DNA of 35,722 bases from Lewinellaceae bacterium (GTDB lineage Bacteria; Bacteroidota; Bacteroidia; Chitinophagales; Saprospiraceae). Below the pieces are notes generated by a model that was given only the letters and a program-made list of their open reading frames with translations, did no database searches and had not been told where the DNA came from. The position numbers were made by a program, and so were the translations under genes. Of this stretch, positions 7,962 to 16,347 are shown piece after piece (position 1 is the stretch's first letter; every line of letters starts with the position of its first letter). The DNA lies in assembly GCA_947476195.1 (NCBI GenBank), contig CANJPT010000040.1, forward strand, positions 1-35,722, written 5' to 3'.

Positions 7962-8381
7962 ATGTTACAGCCCAAGCGTCAGAAATATCGCAAAATGCAC
8001 AAGGGTCGCAACCGCGGCCTGGCCTTCAAAGGCAGCTCAATTTCCTTCGGAACTTTCGCATTGAAATCCCTGGAATTTGGTCGTCTGACTGGTCGCCAGA
8101 TCGAGGCAGCGCGTATCGCACTTACCCGTCACATGAAACGTGAAGGTAAAGTATGGATCCGTGTTTTCCCTGACAAACCACTTACCTCCAAGCCAGCAGA
8201 AGTGCGTATGGGTAAAGGTAAAGGTGCTGTTGATCACTATGTTGCAGAAGTTCAACCAGGTCGAATCATCTTTGAAATAGAAGGTGTTAGTCCGGAGATA
8301 GCTTATGCCTCGCTGCGCCTCGGGGCTCAAAAGCTCCCGATGCTTTGCAAAACTGTGACTCGTCACGACTTTGAAGGATAA
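7962..8381 (+). CDS. rplP: 50S ribosomal protein L16 (uL16)
   Basis: 139 residues, normal length. L16 helps position the A-site tRNA. Signatures are [19 protein letters not shown] at the start, [10 protein letters not shown]-type sequence (here [20 protein letters not shown]) in the middle, [18 protein letters not shown] at about 84, and LRLGAQKLP near the end. The family's usual RTAMTR-like residues read [11 protein letters not shown] here. The rpmC spacer that follows (104 nt) carries a stem-loop of the shared AATGTG family. Confidence 0.96.
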   Translation: MLQPKRQKYRKMHKGRNRGLAFKGSSISFGTFALKSLEFGRLTGRQIEAARIALTRHMKREGKVWIRVFPDKPLTSKPAEVRMGKGKGAVDHYVAEVQPGRIIFEIEGVSPEIAYASLRLGAQKLPMLCKTVTRHDFEG

Positions 8382-8404
8382 GTATTAAATGGGTCGATTC
8401 GTTA

Positions 8405-8471
8405 AATGTGATCATAACACACATTATAATTTTTTGATCTTTTTGAATACATTCAACACATTGACCACATT
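8405..8471 (+). promoter_or_regulatory. Stem-loop of the shared AATGTGGTYAAT family before rpmC
   Basis: AATGTGATCA at 8405-8414 can pair with TGACCACATT at 8462-8471 (9 of 10 positions). The second arm belongs to a 9-bp period array (units from 8449, 8458, 8467 and 8476) and ends 14 nt before the rpmC ATG. The same 18-base stretch around CACATTGACCACATTA recurs before rplX. Confidence 0.6.
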
Positions 8472-8485
8472 ATCTAATTTAGACA

Positions 8486-8746
8486 ATGGCTAAGGAAATT
8501 TTGATCCTAGTTGATATGAGTGAAGATGAACTGCGCAGCCAACTTGCCAGTGCTGAAAACGAATATCAACAAATGAAGTTCGACCATGCGGCTAAAGGTA
8601 TTGCCAATCCCATGGAAATCCGTGAATTGCGTCGCGGTGTTGCTCGCATTCTCACAGAAGGACGTCGCCGCGAAATAGCAGCAATGACACCTGATGAACT
8701 GGCAATGCGTAGTAAACTTCGCGCACGCCGCCGCAAAAATCGTTAA
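8486..8746 (+). CDS. rpmC: 50S ribosomal protein L29 (uL29), long form
   Basis: 86 residues, longer than the usual 60-70. L29 sits at the tunnel exit beside L23. The recognisable core is the helical hairpin SEDELRSQLASAENEYQQMKF followed by ANPMEIRELRRGVARILT. A basic extension ends RSKLRARRRKNR. The first ten residues (MAKEILILVD) are not typical, and an in-frame ATG at 8516 (MSEDEL) would give a more usual N-terminus. The 8486 start is kept because the repeat leader ends right before it. Confidence 0.88.
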   Translation: MAKEILILVDMSEDELRSQLASAENEYQQMKFDHAAKGIANPMEIRELRRGVARILTEGRRREIAAMTPDELAMRSKLRARRRKNR

Positions 8747-8820
8747 ATTTGAAGATCCACAACTAGTGGATAGACAGATTTGAACATTACAACAAAGCTC
8801 AACTAATTACATCTCGATAG

Positions 8821-9084
8821 ATGGAAGCAGTAGAAAGAAAACTTCGCAAACAAAAGACAGGGGTCGTTGTTTCCACTAAAATGGACAAGACCGTGTCTGT
8901 TAAAGTGGAACGCCGCCTGATGCACCCGCTTTATGGTAAATTCGTAAAGCGCTCCAAGAAGTTCTTCGCTCATGATGAGGAGAACACTTGTAAAATGGGC
9001 GACTTGGTGCGCATCATGGAGACTCGTCCGCTTAGCAAAATGAAGCGCTGGCGTTTGGTCGAAGTCCTTGAAAGAGCAAAATGA
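8821..9084 (+). CDS. rpsQ: 30S ribosomal protein S17 (uS17)
   Basis: 87 residues, normal for S17, an early 16S-binding OB-fold protein. Conserved blocks are [44 protein letters not shown] and [25 protein letters not shown]. The 74-nt gap before it contains a small hairpin (ATCCAC with GTGGAT, about 8756-8773) but none of the short-period repeats seen in other spacers. Confidence 0.97.
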   Translation: MEAVERKLRKQKTGVVVSTKMDKTVSVKVERRLMHPLYGKFVKRSKKFFAHDEENTCKMGDLVRIMETRPLSKMKRWRLVEVLERAK

Positions 9085-9119
9085 TTTTCAAGTATGTGGT
9101 ATAAGTTATTCAATTCTTA

Positions 9120-9154
9120 AACTTAATAACTTGTAACTCATAACTCATAACTAA
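9120..9154 (+). repeat. 7-bp tandem repeat directly before rplN
   Basis: Units of 7 bp with consensus TAACTCA lie at 9127-9133, 9134-9140, 9141-9147 and 9148-9154, with a looser unit at 9120. AAGTTATT at about 9102-9109, closer to the rpsQ stop, is complementary to AATAACTT at 9125-9132. The rplN ATG is at 9163, after an A-run. Confidence 0.7.
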
Positions 9155-9162
9155 AAAAAGTC

Positions 9163-9531
9163 ATGATTCAGCAAGAGTCTCGTTTGAATGTGGCCGATAA
9201 CTCCGGCGCGAAAGAAGTGCTTTGCATTCGTGTGCTGGGTCACACTCGCCAGCGCTACGCCGGTGTAGGCGACAAGATTGTCGTAACTGTAAAAGATGCT
9301 ACCTCTAGTGGTGGAATCAAAAAGGGTACGGTATCGAAAGCAGTTATTGTCCGCACCCGTAAGGAAATCCGCCGTAAAGATGGATCTTACATCCGCTTTG
9401 ACGACAATGCAGTGGTACTGCTCAATGCTTCTGATGAGCCACGTGGTACTCGTATATTTGGCCCAGTGGCTCGCGAATTACGCGATAAGGACTATATGCG
9501 TATTGTCTCGCTAGCACCTGAAGTGTTGTAA
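9163..9531 (+). CDS. rplN: 50S ribosomal protein L14 (uL14)
   Basis: 122 residues, exactly the usual length. L14 lies on the subunit interface and binds the silencing factor RsfS where present. Signatures are [19 protein letters not shown] at the start, [41 protein letters not shown] in the middle and [21 protein letters not shown] at about 98. Codon use is like its neighbours and no anomaly is visible. Confidence 0.98.
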   Translation: MIQQESRLNVADNSGAKEVLCIRVLGHTRQRYAGVGDKIVVTVKDATSSGGIKKGTVSKAVIVRTRKEIRRKDGSYIRFDDNAVVLLNASDEPRGTRIFGPVARELRDKDYMRIVSLAPEVL

Positions 9532-9547
9532 AATGAGGTCAGTTTTT

Positions 9548-9609
9548 AATGTGGTTAATATATCACATTTGTATAACTAGTTGACCAAATTATTCACATT
9601 GACCACATT
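9548..9609 (+). promoter_or_regulatory. Stem-loop of the shared AATGTGGTYAAT family before rplX
   Basis: AATGTGGTTAAT at 9548-9559, 17 nt after the rplN stop, pairs over all 12 positions (one G-U) with ATTGACCACATT at 9598-9609. The second arm ends 15 nt before the rplX ATG. The right side continues in a 9-bp register (units from 9587, 9596, 9605 and 9614). Confidence 0.65.
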
Positions 9610-9624
9610 AGCTAATTCATTAAA

Positions 9625-9972
9625 ATGGCTACGAAGAAAAATAACGTAAAACGCTTTGCCCCTAAACTCCACATCCGTAAGGGTGACAAAGTAGTTGTCC
9701 TTTCAGGCGACGACAAGGGGAAGAAAGGAGAGGTGCTACAAGTGTTCCCCGATAAAAATCGCGCTATCGTGGAAGGCGTACGGATCGTGAAAAAGCACGT
9801 GAAGGCTACGCAAACGGAGTCTGGCGGAATTCAAGAAATGGAAGCAAGTATTCATGTTTCCAATCTTGGCCATACAGATCCAATAAGCGGCGAAGCAACG
9901 CGTATCGGTCGCCGTGAAGAAAACGGTGTACGTGTACGTTTTTCTAAAAAATCTGGTAACGTCATCTTGTAA
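9625..9972 (+). CDS. rplX: 50S ribosomal protein L24 (uL24)
   Basis: 115 residues. L24 is an assembly initiator that binds 23S rRNA near the tunnel exit. The KOW motif is visible at about residues 18-45: [20 protein letters not shown] followed by [17 protein letters not shown]. Later blocks [14 protein letters not shown] and [14 protein letters not shown] fit the family. Its stop overlaps the rplE start by one base (TAATG at 9970-9974), a translational-coupling arrangement. Confidence 0.97.
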   Translation: MATKKNNVKRFAPKLHIRKGDKVVVLSGDDKGKKGEVLQVFPDKNRAIVEGVRIVKKHVKATQTESGGIQEMEASIHVSNLGHTDPISGEATRIGRREENGVRVRFSKKSGNVIL

Positions 9973-10523
9973 TGAACTACGTACCTCGTCTTAAGACAAA
10001 ATATCAGAATGAAGTTGCTCCTGCGCTAATGCAGCAGTTTAACTATTCTTCCGTGATGCAAGTTCCTCGTATTGAGAAGGTTTGTATCAACCAGGGCATC
10101 GGTGATGCTACAGGTGATAAGAAGCTGGTGGATAATGCTGCCGCTGAACTTGCCACTATTGTAGGACAGAAAGCTGTGCCGACCAAAGCAAAAACATCCA
10201 TTTCAAACTTTAAACTCCGTGAAGGAATGCCCATTGGTGTGCGTGTTACTTTACGCGGGGAACGGATGTACGAATTTCTCGATCGCTTTTTGAATATCTC
10301 CCTGCCTCGTGTAAGAGATTTTCGTGGGGTGAACGACAAATCTTTCGACGGCCGTGGTAACTATACAATGGGTATAACAGAACAAATCATATTCCCTGAA
10401 ATTGACATTGAAAAAGTCAGTAAAATCATGGGTATGGACATTACCATTGTGACAACGGCTAAAACGGATGCTGAGGCTTATGCTCTTCTTAAAGAGATGG
10501 GTATGCCATTCGTAAAAAAATAA
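9972..10523 (+). CDS. rplE: 50S ribosomal protein L5 (uL5)
   Basis: 183 residues, normal length. L5 is part of the 5S rRNA particle in the central protuberance. Signatures are [62 protein letters not shown]-type sequence and [24 protein letters not shown], ending in the [18 protein letters not shown] helix. Its ATG shares one base with the rplX stop, so translation is probably coupled. rpsN follows after 34 nt. Confidence 0.98.
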   Translation: MNYVPRLKTKYQNEVAPALMQQFNYSSVMQVPRIEKVCINQGIGDATGDKKLVDNAAAELATIVGQKAVPTKAKTSISNFKLREGMPIGVRVTLRGERMYEFLDRFLNISLPRVRDFRGVNDKSFDGRGNYTMGITEQIIFPEIDIEKVSKIMGMDITIVTTAKTDAEAYALLKEMGMPFVKK

Positions 10524-10557
10524 CTTCAGATCCTCATTTTCAACGATATAACGTAAC

Positions 10558-10827
10558 ATGGCAAAGAAATCCGTCATTGCCCGCGAAAATAAACGCAAAC
10601 GCATGGTCGCCAAATATGCTGATCTTCGCAAGAAGCTCAAAGAGGCTGGTGATTATGAAGCACTTGACAAACTTCCGCTCAATTCAAACCCTATTCGCTT
10701 GCACAATCGTTGCTTGCTAACTGGGCGTCCAAAAGGCTACATGCGTAAGTTTGGCTTATGCCGTGTAAAATTCCGCGAAATGGCTCTGTTCGGTAAAATA
10801 CCGGGCGTAACCAAAGCGTCGTGGTAA
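10558..10827 (+). CDS. rpsN: 30S ribosomal protein S14 (uS14), long form
   Basis: 89 residues, the long zinc-free form rather than the ~61-residue zinc form. S14 is a late-assembling head protein. It begins [20 protein letters not shown] and ends in the conserved block [26 protein letters not shown] then [11 protein letters not shown]. Only two Cys remain, at the places where C+ forms have paired CxxC motifs, so no complete zinc site is present. It is followed by a 122-nt structured spacer before rpsH. Confidence 0.97.
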   Translation: MAKKSVIARENKRKRMVAKYADLRKKLKEAGDYEALDKLPLNSNPIRLHNRCLLTGRPKGYMRKFGLCRVKFREMALFGKIPGVTKASW

Positions 10828-10840
10828 AAATCGTTGTTCG

Positions 10841-10909
10841 TCTGTCGTAGACAGAAAGGTTAATAATCGTTAGTTCAGGGTCTGAAATCAAACGATTATC
10901 ATCATAACC
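10841..10909 (+). promoter_or_regulatory. Two hairpins in the rpsN-rpsH spacer
   Basis: TCTGTC at 10841-10846 pairs perfectly with GACAGA at 10850-10855. GGTTA plus ATAATCGTT (10858-10871) can pair with AACGATTAT and TAACC (about 10891-10909) with a small bulge. The rpsH ATG lies 40 nt downstream. In E. coli S8 represses this operon by binding mRNA, so an S8 target here is possible, but no S8-site consensus was recognised. Confidence 0.4.
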
Positions 10910-10949
10910 GGACAACCAATAACAACAACTATCAACTATTTTTGATAAA

Positions 10950-11360
10950 ATGCACGTCACCGACCCGATAGCAGACTATCTCACCCGCATCCGCAATGCG
11001 CAAATGGCGGGGCATCGCATCGTAGAGATTCCGGCTTCGCGTATCAAGAAATCCATGACGGAAATCTTGTATGAACAAGGATATATTCTCAAATATACCT
11101 TTGAAGATAAAACACCGGAGAACAAGCAGGGTCTTATCAAAATCGCCCTGAAATACGATACGGTTACCAAGAAACCAGTCATTCGAGAATTAGTGCGCGT
11201 CAGCCGACCAGGCCTGCGTAGATTTTCCGGAGCTGGAGAAATACCCCGTATTATCAACGGTCTGGGTACTATGATCGTCTCAACTTCGAAAGGAGTGATG
11301 ACGGATAGGAGTGCACGCGACCTAAACGTAGGTGGAGAGCTTCTTTGCTACATCTGCTAA
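10950..11360 (+). CDS. rpsH: 30S ribosomal protein S8 (uS8)
   Basis: 136 residues, normal length. S8 is a primary 16S rRNA-binding protein and the spc operon repressor in E. coli. Signatures are DPIADYLTRIRNAQMAGH near the start, RVSRPGLRRFSGAGEIPRI in the middle and the closing GLGTMIVSTSKGVMTDRSAR with GGELLCYIC. The family usually ends ...GGEvLcyvw; the C-terminal Cys-Tyr-Ile-Cys is a small variation. rplF follows after 33 nt. Confidence 0.98.
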   Translation: MHVTDPIADYLTRIRNAQMAGHRIVEIPASRIKKSMTEILYEQGYILKYTFEDKTPENKQGLIKIALKYDTVTKKPVIRELVRVSRPGLRRFSGAGEIPRIINGLGTMIVSTSKGVMTDRSARDLNVGGELLCYIC

Positions 11361-11393
11361 TTCTCATCAAGAACATTAAGAACACTCTGCGAT

Positions 11394-11954
11394 ATGTCAC
11401 GCATTGGAAAATTACCGATAAGCCTTCCCGCGAAAGTGGAGATCTCAGTCGCAACCGATAATACGGTCACTGTGAAAGGCCCGAAAGGATCGCTGAACCA
11501 AAAGGTTGATCCTGATATTAAGGTGAGTGTCGAGGACGGTACCCTTACCGTTACCCGTCCTACTGACCAGAAACGTCACCGCGCGATGCACGGTCTGTAC
11601 CGTGCGCTCATCAATAATATGGTTGTTGGTGTGAGCGAAGGCTATACCAGAGAAATGGAAATTATCGGTGTAGGCTATCGTGTAGAAAGCCAAGGCAACC
11701 TGGTTACCTTCACTATCGGGTATTCGCACCCTGTCGTATTCTATGTGCCTTCTGAAATCAAAGTAACTACAGCCATGGAGAAAGGTCAACCACCTCTTAT
11801 TCGTTTGGAGGGTATTGACAAAGAACTACTTGGTCAGGTATGTGCTAAGATGAGAGGATTCCGTAAACCTGAACCGTATAAAGGAAAGGGTATTATGTTC
11901 AAAGGTGAAAAAATCCGTCGCAAAGCAGGTAAGACCGCAGGCGGTAAGAAATAA
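11394..11954 (+). CDS. rplF: 50S ribosomal protein L6 (uL6)
   Basis: 186 residues, slightly longer than the usual ~178. L6 is near the factor-binding site. Two homologous halves are visible. MSRIGKLPISLPAKVEI and VTVKGPKGSLNQ mark the first. GYTREMEIIGVGYRVESQGNL, then LEGIDKELLGQVCAKMRGFRKPEPYKGKGI, mark the second. It ends in a basic stretch RRKAGKTAGGKK. rplR follows after 52 nt. Confidence 0.98.
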   Translation: MSRIGKLPISLPAKVEISVATDNTVTVKGPKGSLNQKVDPDIKVSVEDGTLTVTRPTDQKRHRAMHGLYRALINNMVVGVSEGYTREMEIIGVGYRVESQGNLVTFTIGYSHPVVFYVPSEIKVTTAMEKGQPPLIRLEGIDKELLGQVCAKMRGFRKPEPYKGKGIMFKGEKIRRKAGKTAGGKK

Positions 11955-12006
11955 ATTCAATGCGCTCCCGGCCAGAAATCGGGTTTGCCTAAATTGATAC
12001 TTAAAG

Positions 12007-12348
12007 ATGAAACGCACAAAAGAACAAAGTCGTAAACGCATACACATGCGTGTACGTAAAAAAATAGACGGTACAGCAGAACGTCCACGCCTTAGCGTAT
12101 ATCGTTCCAACAATGCTATCTATTGTCAAATTATCAATGATTTAGCTGGTCATACGCTGGCTTCAGCATCCTCTAAAGGGTTGACGGGCGACAATTGTTC
12201 ACAGGCTATGGAGGTAGGAAAGTTAATTGCAGAGCGTGCCAAAGCAGCAGGCATCTTAGATGTAGTGTTTGACCGTGGTGGCTATCTTTACCATGGGCGT
12301 GTTAAGGCTTTAGCCGAAGGCGCTCGAGAAGGTGGTCTTCAATTCTAA
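12007..12348 (+). CDS. rplR: 50S ribosomal protein L18 (uL18)
   Basis: 113 residues. L18 binds 5S rRNA together with L5. Signatures are [37 protein letters not shown] at 10-45, then [17 protein letters not shown] and [26 protein letters not shown] at the end, all standard. The start ATG follows a short AT-rich spacer (TTGATACTTAAAG). No anomaly seen. Confidence 0.97.
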   Translation: MKRTKEQSRKRIHMRVRKKIDGTAERPRLSVYRSNNAIYCQIINDLAGHTLASASSKGLTGDNCSQAMEVGKLIAERAKAAGILDVVFDRGGYLYHGRVKALAEGAREGGLQF

Positions 12349-12411
12349 AATGATTTTTGTTGGTTTGGGTAAAACATTGTGCCTACATTTAAGCCCAATT
12401 TTACGCTCGAA

Positions 12412-12435
12412 TCAAACAATCAAACAATAAACAAC
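12412..12435 (+). repeat. 8-bp tandem repeat before rpsE
   Basis: TCAAACAA occurs at 12412-12419 and again at 12420-12427, then TAAACAAC at 12428-12435, ten bases before the rpsE ATG. The beginning of the spacer (about 12351-12368) is T/G-rich (TTTTTGTTGGTTTG) and is roughly complementary to the array, the same layout as the other repeat spacers. Confidence 0.55.
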
Positions 12436-12445
12436 CTTAGCAAAA

Positions 12446-12973
12446 ATGGCAAGGCAAGAAAGAGAAAAAGAAGTTTCTCGCACTAGCGAAGAATCTGGTC
12501 TCAAGGAAAAACTCGTGGCACTTAACCGTGTCGCCAAGGTAACTAAGGGTGGTCGTACCTTCACTTTTGCAGCGGTAGTCGTTGTAGGTGATGGTAAAGG
12601 TACCATCGGTCAAGGACTTGGTAAAGCTCGTGAGGTATCAGAGGCCATTTCAAAAGCAGTAAAAGACGCAGAAAAGAATCTCGTCAAAGTACCTATTCTT
12701 AACGGAACTATTCCGCACGAGGCTTATGGTAAGTTTGATGCAGGTCGGGTATTCATTAAGCCAGCTGCACATGGAACTGGCGTTATTGCCGGTGGTGCAA
12801 TGCGGGCAGTACTTGAGTCCGTTGGGGTGCATGACTGTCTTGCCAAATCGCAAGGTTCTGCTAACCCGCACAACGTAGTAAAAGCTACCATTGCAGCCCT
12901 TGCAAGTCTTAGAAGCGCATCGGAAGTGGCTCGTCAACGTGGTATTTCGTTGGATAAACTTTTTAATGGTTAA
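12446..12973 (+). CDS. rpsE: 30S ribosomal protein S5 (uS5)
   Basis: 175 residues, normal length. S5 lies at the mRNA entry with S3 and S4 and affects decoding accuracy. The N-terminal domain shows [31 protein letters not shown]-type sequence (about 22-52). The loop [10 protein letters not shown] follows, and the C-terminal domain has [21 protein letters not shown] and [13 protein letters not shown]. The stop is 3 nt from the rpmD ATG. Confidence 0.98.
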   Translation: MARQEREKEVSRTSEESGLKEKLVALNRVAKVTKGGRTFTFAAVVVVGDGKGTIGQGLGKAREVSEAISKAVKDAEKNLVKVPILNGTIPHEAYGKFDAGRVFIKPAAHGTGVIAGGAMRAVLESVGVHDCLAKSQGSANPHNVVKATIAALASLRSASEVARQRGISLDKLFNG

Positions 12974-12976
12974 GCA

Positions 12977-13156
12977 ATGAGTAAAGTAAACATCACCCTG
13001 CTAAGAAGCGCAATAGACAAGTCAAAGCGCCAAAAGCTTACGCTGACTGCACTTGGTTTTCGCAAAATGAACCAGACTATCCAGCATGAGGCTACACCTC
13101 AAATTGAAGGAATGCTTCGGGTAGTACAACACCTGGTAAAAATAGAGAACGCCTAA
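12977..13156 (+). CDS. rpmD: 50S ribosomal protein L30 (uL30)
   Basis: 59 residues, a normal L30 size. It reads MSKVNITLLRSAIDKSKRQK, then LTALGFRKMNQTI, then a short region ending VVQHLVKIENA. That fits the L30 pattern (I-x-L-x-R-S-x-I ... L-G-L-x-k-x-x-x ... G-M-i-x-x-v-x-h-L-V-x-v-e). It lies exactly where L30 is expected, between rpsE and rplO, three bases after the rpsE stop, which supports translational coupling. L30 is a small, non-essential large-subunit protein. Confidence 0.95.
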   Translation: MSKVNITLLRSAIDKSKRQKLTLTALGFRKMNQTIQHEATPQIEGMLRVVQHLVKIENA

Positions 13157-13236
13157 GCGCTTAGTACACAAGTAATTGAATTTCAATAAAAAATCTTGTA
13201 GTAGATATTTTTGCTGCAAAGAAATAAAGATAAGCA

Positions 13237-13683
13237 ATGAATCTCTCTAATCTCCAACCGGCAGAAGGTTCTACCAAAAAGGAAAAGCGTATCGGTCGCG
13301 GTCAAGGCTCCGGCCGTGGTGGCACCTCGACGCGAGGCCATAAAGGTGACAGGGCCCGTAGCGGATCTAAGGAAAAGCGCCACTTTGAAGGTGGTCAAAC
13401 CCCAATGCAACGTCGTTTGCCAAAGCGTGGTTTCAAAAATGTAAACCGCGTGGAGTTTGTTCCACTTAACCTGGGTGCACTTGAAGCATTAGTTCAGAAA
13501 AGTGGAACTAATACTTTTGATATAGCTTCTTTGGTTGCTGCTGGAGTATCCCGCGCTTCTGACAAAATCAAGGTGTTAGGTAAAGGCAAATTGGCCTCCA
13601 AAGTTGTCCTTAAAGTACACGCCGCCTCGGCATCTGCCAAAGCCGCCATCGAAGCACTCGGTGGAAGCATCGAACTCGTTTAA
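13237..13683 (+). CDS. rplO: 50S ribosomal protein L15 (uL15)
   Basis: 148 residues, normal length. L15 is a late-assembling large-subunit protein. Signatures are MNLSNLQPAEGSTKKEKRIG, then RGQGSGRGGTSTRGHKG (about 23-39), GGQTPMQRRLPKRGFKN in the middle and the C-terminal domain with IKVLGKGKLASKVVLKVHAASASAK. The 80-nt gap before it contains TATTTTTG at 13206-13213, which fits TAnnTTTG, but no well-spaced upstream element, so an internal promoter is only a weak possibility. secY follows after 14 nt. Confidence 0.97.
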   Translation: MNLSNLQPAEGSTKKEKRIGRGQGSGRGGTSTRGHKGDRARSGSKEKRHFEGGQTPMQRRLPKRGFKNVNRVEFVPLNLGALEALVQKSGTNTFDIASLVAAGVSRASDKIKVLGKGKLASKVVLKVHAASASAKAAIEALGGSIELV

Positions 13684-13697
13684 ATCCTCTCCCGGTA

Positions 13698-15062
13698 ATG
13701 AAATTTTTTACCGTACTTAAAAATATTTGGAGCATAAAAGAGCTCCGTGAGCGTATTCTTTACACGCTTGCATTATTGCTGGTTTACCGGATTGGCACCT
13801 TTATAGTGTTGCCAGGTACTGTTCCAGCAGCATTAGCCAAAGCATCTGCAAACCGTGGCGCAAACGACATTTTAGGTCTTCTAAACGTATTTACGGGTGG
13901 AGCATTTAATAATGCAGCGATTTTTGCACTCGGTGTTATGCCGTACATTACGGCATCTATCATTGTGCAATTGCTAGGTTTTGCAGTTCCTTATTTCCAA
14001 CGCCTACAAACCAAGGAAGGTGAAAGCGGTCGTAAGCGATTGAATCAAATCACACGCTTGCTTACTGTTGCAATTACCCTTGTTCAGGGTGGAGGCTACC
14101 TTCAACTGATTCGTAGCACTCCTGGTGCAGTATCACCTGAGATTCCAGAAGGTCTATTTTGGTTTGCAAACATCATTATTCTCACAGCCGGAACAATTTT
14201 CTGTATGTGGCTTGGTGAGCGGATTACGGATAAAGGGATTGGTAACGGTACTTCCTTGATCATTCAAGCTGGTATCATTGCACGCCTTCCTTATGCTTTC
14301 TTGTTTGAGTTCCAGAAGCTTTTTGGTGATAATAAACTGCTTCTTTTCTTTGTTGAATTAGCGTTTTTCTTCGTAATAGTGCTTGCTACCATCTTGGTCA
14401 TACAAGGAGTCAGGCGAATACCGATACAGTTTGCAAAACGAATGGTTGGACGTACCGGTGGTACTATGCCTCAAGCAAGTGCACGTGACTATCTTCCTTT
14501 GAAGATTAACTCTGCGGGAGTTATGCCAATCATTTTTGCTCAGGCATTGATGTTTCTCCCGGCTACTGCTATGCAATATTTGGCAGGAACTAATGTGAAT
14601 ACAGGTCGCATTCACATGTTCAGCGATATTTACTCCTTGGCCTATAATGCATTGTTTTTTACATTGATCGTTGTGTTCACGTATGTTTACACTGCTCTGA
14701 TGATCAATCCAACCAATTATGCTGAGTACCTAAAGCGTAACAATGCATTTATTCCTGGTGTAAAACCTGGTGAATCGACCTCAGATTATATTGACAATAT
14801 CATGACCCGTATCACACTGCCGGGTTCTATATTCTTAGGTTTGTTGGGTGTTTTGCCTTCAATCGCTGCAACTTTTGGTATCAACCAACAATTTGCATTG
14901 TTCTTTGGAGGAACTACATTGCTGATTATGGTTGGGGTTGCACTAGACACCTTGCAGGTAATTGAAAGTTATTTGTTGACAAAGAAGTATGATGGTTTGA
15001 TAAAATCAGGCCGTATTCAAGGCCGCTCTTCTTCGGGTATACAAGTAGGCCAGCCTCAATAA
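13698..15062 (+). CDS. secY: Protein translocase subunit SecY
   Basis: 454 residues with ten predicted membrane helices, the main channel of the Sec translocon in the inner membrane. Visible signatures are ERILYTLALLLVYRIGTFIVLPG (helix 1 and following loop), NAAIFALGVMPYITASIIVQLL (helix 2), GERITDKGIGNGTSLIIQAGI (helix 4 region) and RRIPIQFAKRMVG (the C4 loop where SecA/ribosome dock). Near the end are NNAFIPGVKPGE and TLPGSIFLGLLGVLPSI. Length is within the usual range. map starts 3 nt after the stop codon. Confidence 0.98.
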   Translation: MKFFTVLKNIWSIKELRERILYTLALLLVYRIGTFIVLPGTVPAALAKASANRGANDILGLLNVFTGGAFNNAAIFALGVMPYITASIIVQLLGFAVPYFQRLQTKEGESGRKRLNQITRLLTVAITLVQGGGYLQLIRSTPGAVSPEIPEGLFWFANIIILTAGTIFCMWLGERITDKGIGNGTSLIIQAGIIARLPYAFLFEFQKLFGDNKLLLFFVELAFFFVIVLATILVIQGVRRIPIQFAKRMVGRTGGTMPQASARDYLPLKINSAGVMPIIFAQALMFLPATAMQYLAGTNVNTGRIHMFSDIYSLAYNALFFTLIVVFTYVYTALMINPTNYAEYLKRNNAFIPGVKPGESTSDYIDNIMTRITLPGSIFLGLLGVLPSIAATFGINQQFALFFGGTTLLIMVGVALDTLQVIESYLLTKKYDGLIKSGRIQGRSSSGIQVGQPQ

Positions 15063-15065
15063 ATC

Positions 15066-15908
15066 ATGGGCTTATTGGCAACTGAAAACGACGGCAAACG
15101 GATGTTTTATAAGACTGGACCTGAAATTGAGTTAATGCGCAAGGCAAACTTGGTGGTTTCCAAAACGCTGGCACACGTAGCAAGCATATTGAAACCAGGG
15201 GTAACAGGAGAGGAGATTGATAAGCAGGCAGAAGAATTTATTCTTGATCATGGTGGTAGACCAGCTTTTAAGGGTTATCACGGTTTTCCTGCTACACTTT
15301 GTGTCTCCTATAATGACATTGTAGTACATGGTATTCCTAGCAAACGAGAATTCAAGGAGAATGATATAGTTTCGGTTGATTGTGGCGTAGAGTTGGAGGG
15401 TTTTTATGGTGATGCGGCTTTCACTTTTGCTTTTCAAGATGTGGAGGAGCCAATATTAGAATTACTTCGGGTAACCTATGCATCACTTTATTTAGGTATC
15501 GAACAAGCGGTTCATGGAAATAGGGTAGGGGATATATCTGCTGCAATCCAAGAATATTGCGAACGGAAAAATGGATATGGAGTTGTTCGTGATTTGGTAG
15601 GCCATGGAGTTGGTCGTTCTTTACACGAAGATCCGGAAGTTCCAAACTATGGAAAACGAGGAAAAGGTCCATTAATAATGGAGGGATTGGTGATTGCGAT
15701 AGAGCCAATGATTAATTTGGGAAGAAAAGAAGTACATCAGGCGGACGACGGATGGACCATACATACAAGAGACAGAATGGCTAGCGCGCACTTTGAACAC
15801 TCTGTGGTGGTAATGAAAAACAAGGCGGATATTCTATCCGACCATGCTTATCTGTTAGACGAAATAAAAAATAACCCTTACTTGCAGGAAATACTACCTA
15901 AAAGTTAG
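15066..15908 (+). CDS. map: Type I methionine aminopeptidase
   Basis: 280 residues from ATG 15066; an in-frame ATG at 15102 ([13 protein letters not shown]) would give 268 and a more usual N-terminus. The enzyme removes the initiator Met from new proteins in the cytosol using two metal ions. All five metal ligands are visible: D105 (VSVDCGVE), D116 (FYGDAAF), H180 ([11 protein letters not shown]), E213 (AIEPMIN) and E244 (HFEHSVVV). H88 (VVHGIP) is the substrate-binding His. It lies 3 nt after secY, the common position in Bacteroidota. Confidence 0.97.
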   Translation: MGLLATENDGKRMFYKTGPEIELMRKANLVVSKTLAHVASILKPGVTGEEIDKQAEEFILDHGGRPAFKGYHGFPATLCVSYNDIVVHGIPSKREFKENDIVSVDCGVELEGFYGDAAFTFAFQDVEEPILELLRVTYASLYLGIEQAVHGNRVGDISAAIQEYCERKNGYGVVRDLVGHGVGRSLHEDPEVPNYGKRGKGPLIMEGLVIAIEPMINLGRKEVHQADDGWTIHTRDRMASAHFEHSVVVMKNKADILSDHAYLLDEIKNNPYLQEILPKS

Positions 15909-15943
15909 ACATTTGCACCCCGAAAACTAAGAAGGCCGATTCT

Positions 15944-16162
15944 ATGGCAAAAGAAGATATTATCAAGCAAGATGGCGTGGTTTCTGAAGCACTATCCAAC
16001 GCGAATTTCAAAGTTCAACTGGAGAATGGCCACGTAATCTTAGCAACAATTTCAGGCAAAATGCGGATGCACTATATCCGAATCTTGCCTGGCGACAAAG
16101 TATCTGTTGAGATGTCACCTTATGATCTTTCACGAGGACGCATTATATACCGTTACAAATAA
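15944..16162 (+). CDS. infA: Translation initiation factor IF-1
   Basis: 72 residues, exactly the standard length. IF-1 binds the A site of the small subunit during initiation and helps IF-2 and IF-3. The single OB-fold is visible: [60 protein letters not shown]-type sequence and the end RGRIIYRYK. It lies between map and rpmJ as is usual in the phylum. No odd features. Confidence 0.98.
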   Translation: MAKEDIIKQDGVVSEALSNANFKVQLENGHVILATISGKMRMHYIRILPGDKVSVEMSPYDLSRGRIIYRYK

Positions 16163-16216
16163 ATTTGCCACCGAACTAGGTTAACTACTTTTTGCAAACA
16201 GACAATTCGACACGAT

Positions 16217-16333
16217 ATGAAAGTCAGACCGTCCATCAAAAAGCGTTCTGTTGATTGTAAGATTGTTCGCCGTAAAGGCAAACTTTATGTAATCAACAAA
16301 AAGAACCCAAAATTCAAACAACGTCAAGGCTAA
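16217..16333 (+). CDS. rpmJ: 50S ribosomal protein L36 (bL36), zinc-free form
   Basis: 38 residues, the standard L36 length. It reads [20 protein letters not shown] and ends NPKFKQRQG. Zinc-binding L36 has three Cys and one His. Here the first Cys is Ser, the third is Asn and the His is Phe, leaving one Cys (residue 14). It is therefore a C-minus form that cannot hold zinc in the usual way. It starts 54 nt after infA and 85 nt before rpsM, the normal place. L36 binds 23S rRNA late in assembly. Confidence 0.96.
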   Translation: MKVRPSIKKRSVDCKIVRRKGKLYVINKKNPKFKQRQG

Positions 16334-16347
16334 TTGGCTGCTGATGT

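Noticed and set aside
13206-13213. TATTTTTG before rplO as an internal promoter
   Set aside because: It fits TAnnTTTG but no TTTG-like element lies at 19-21 bp upstream, and such AT-rich matches are common by chance.
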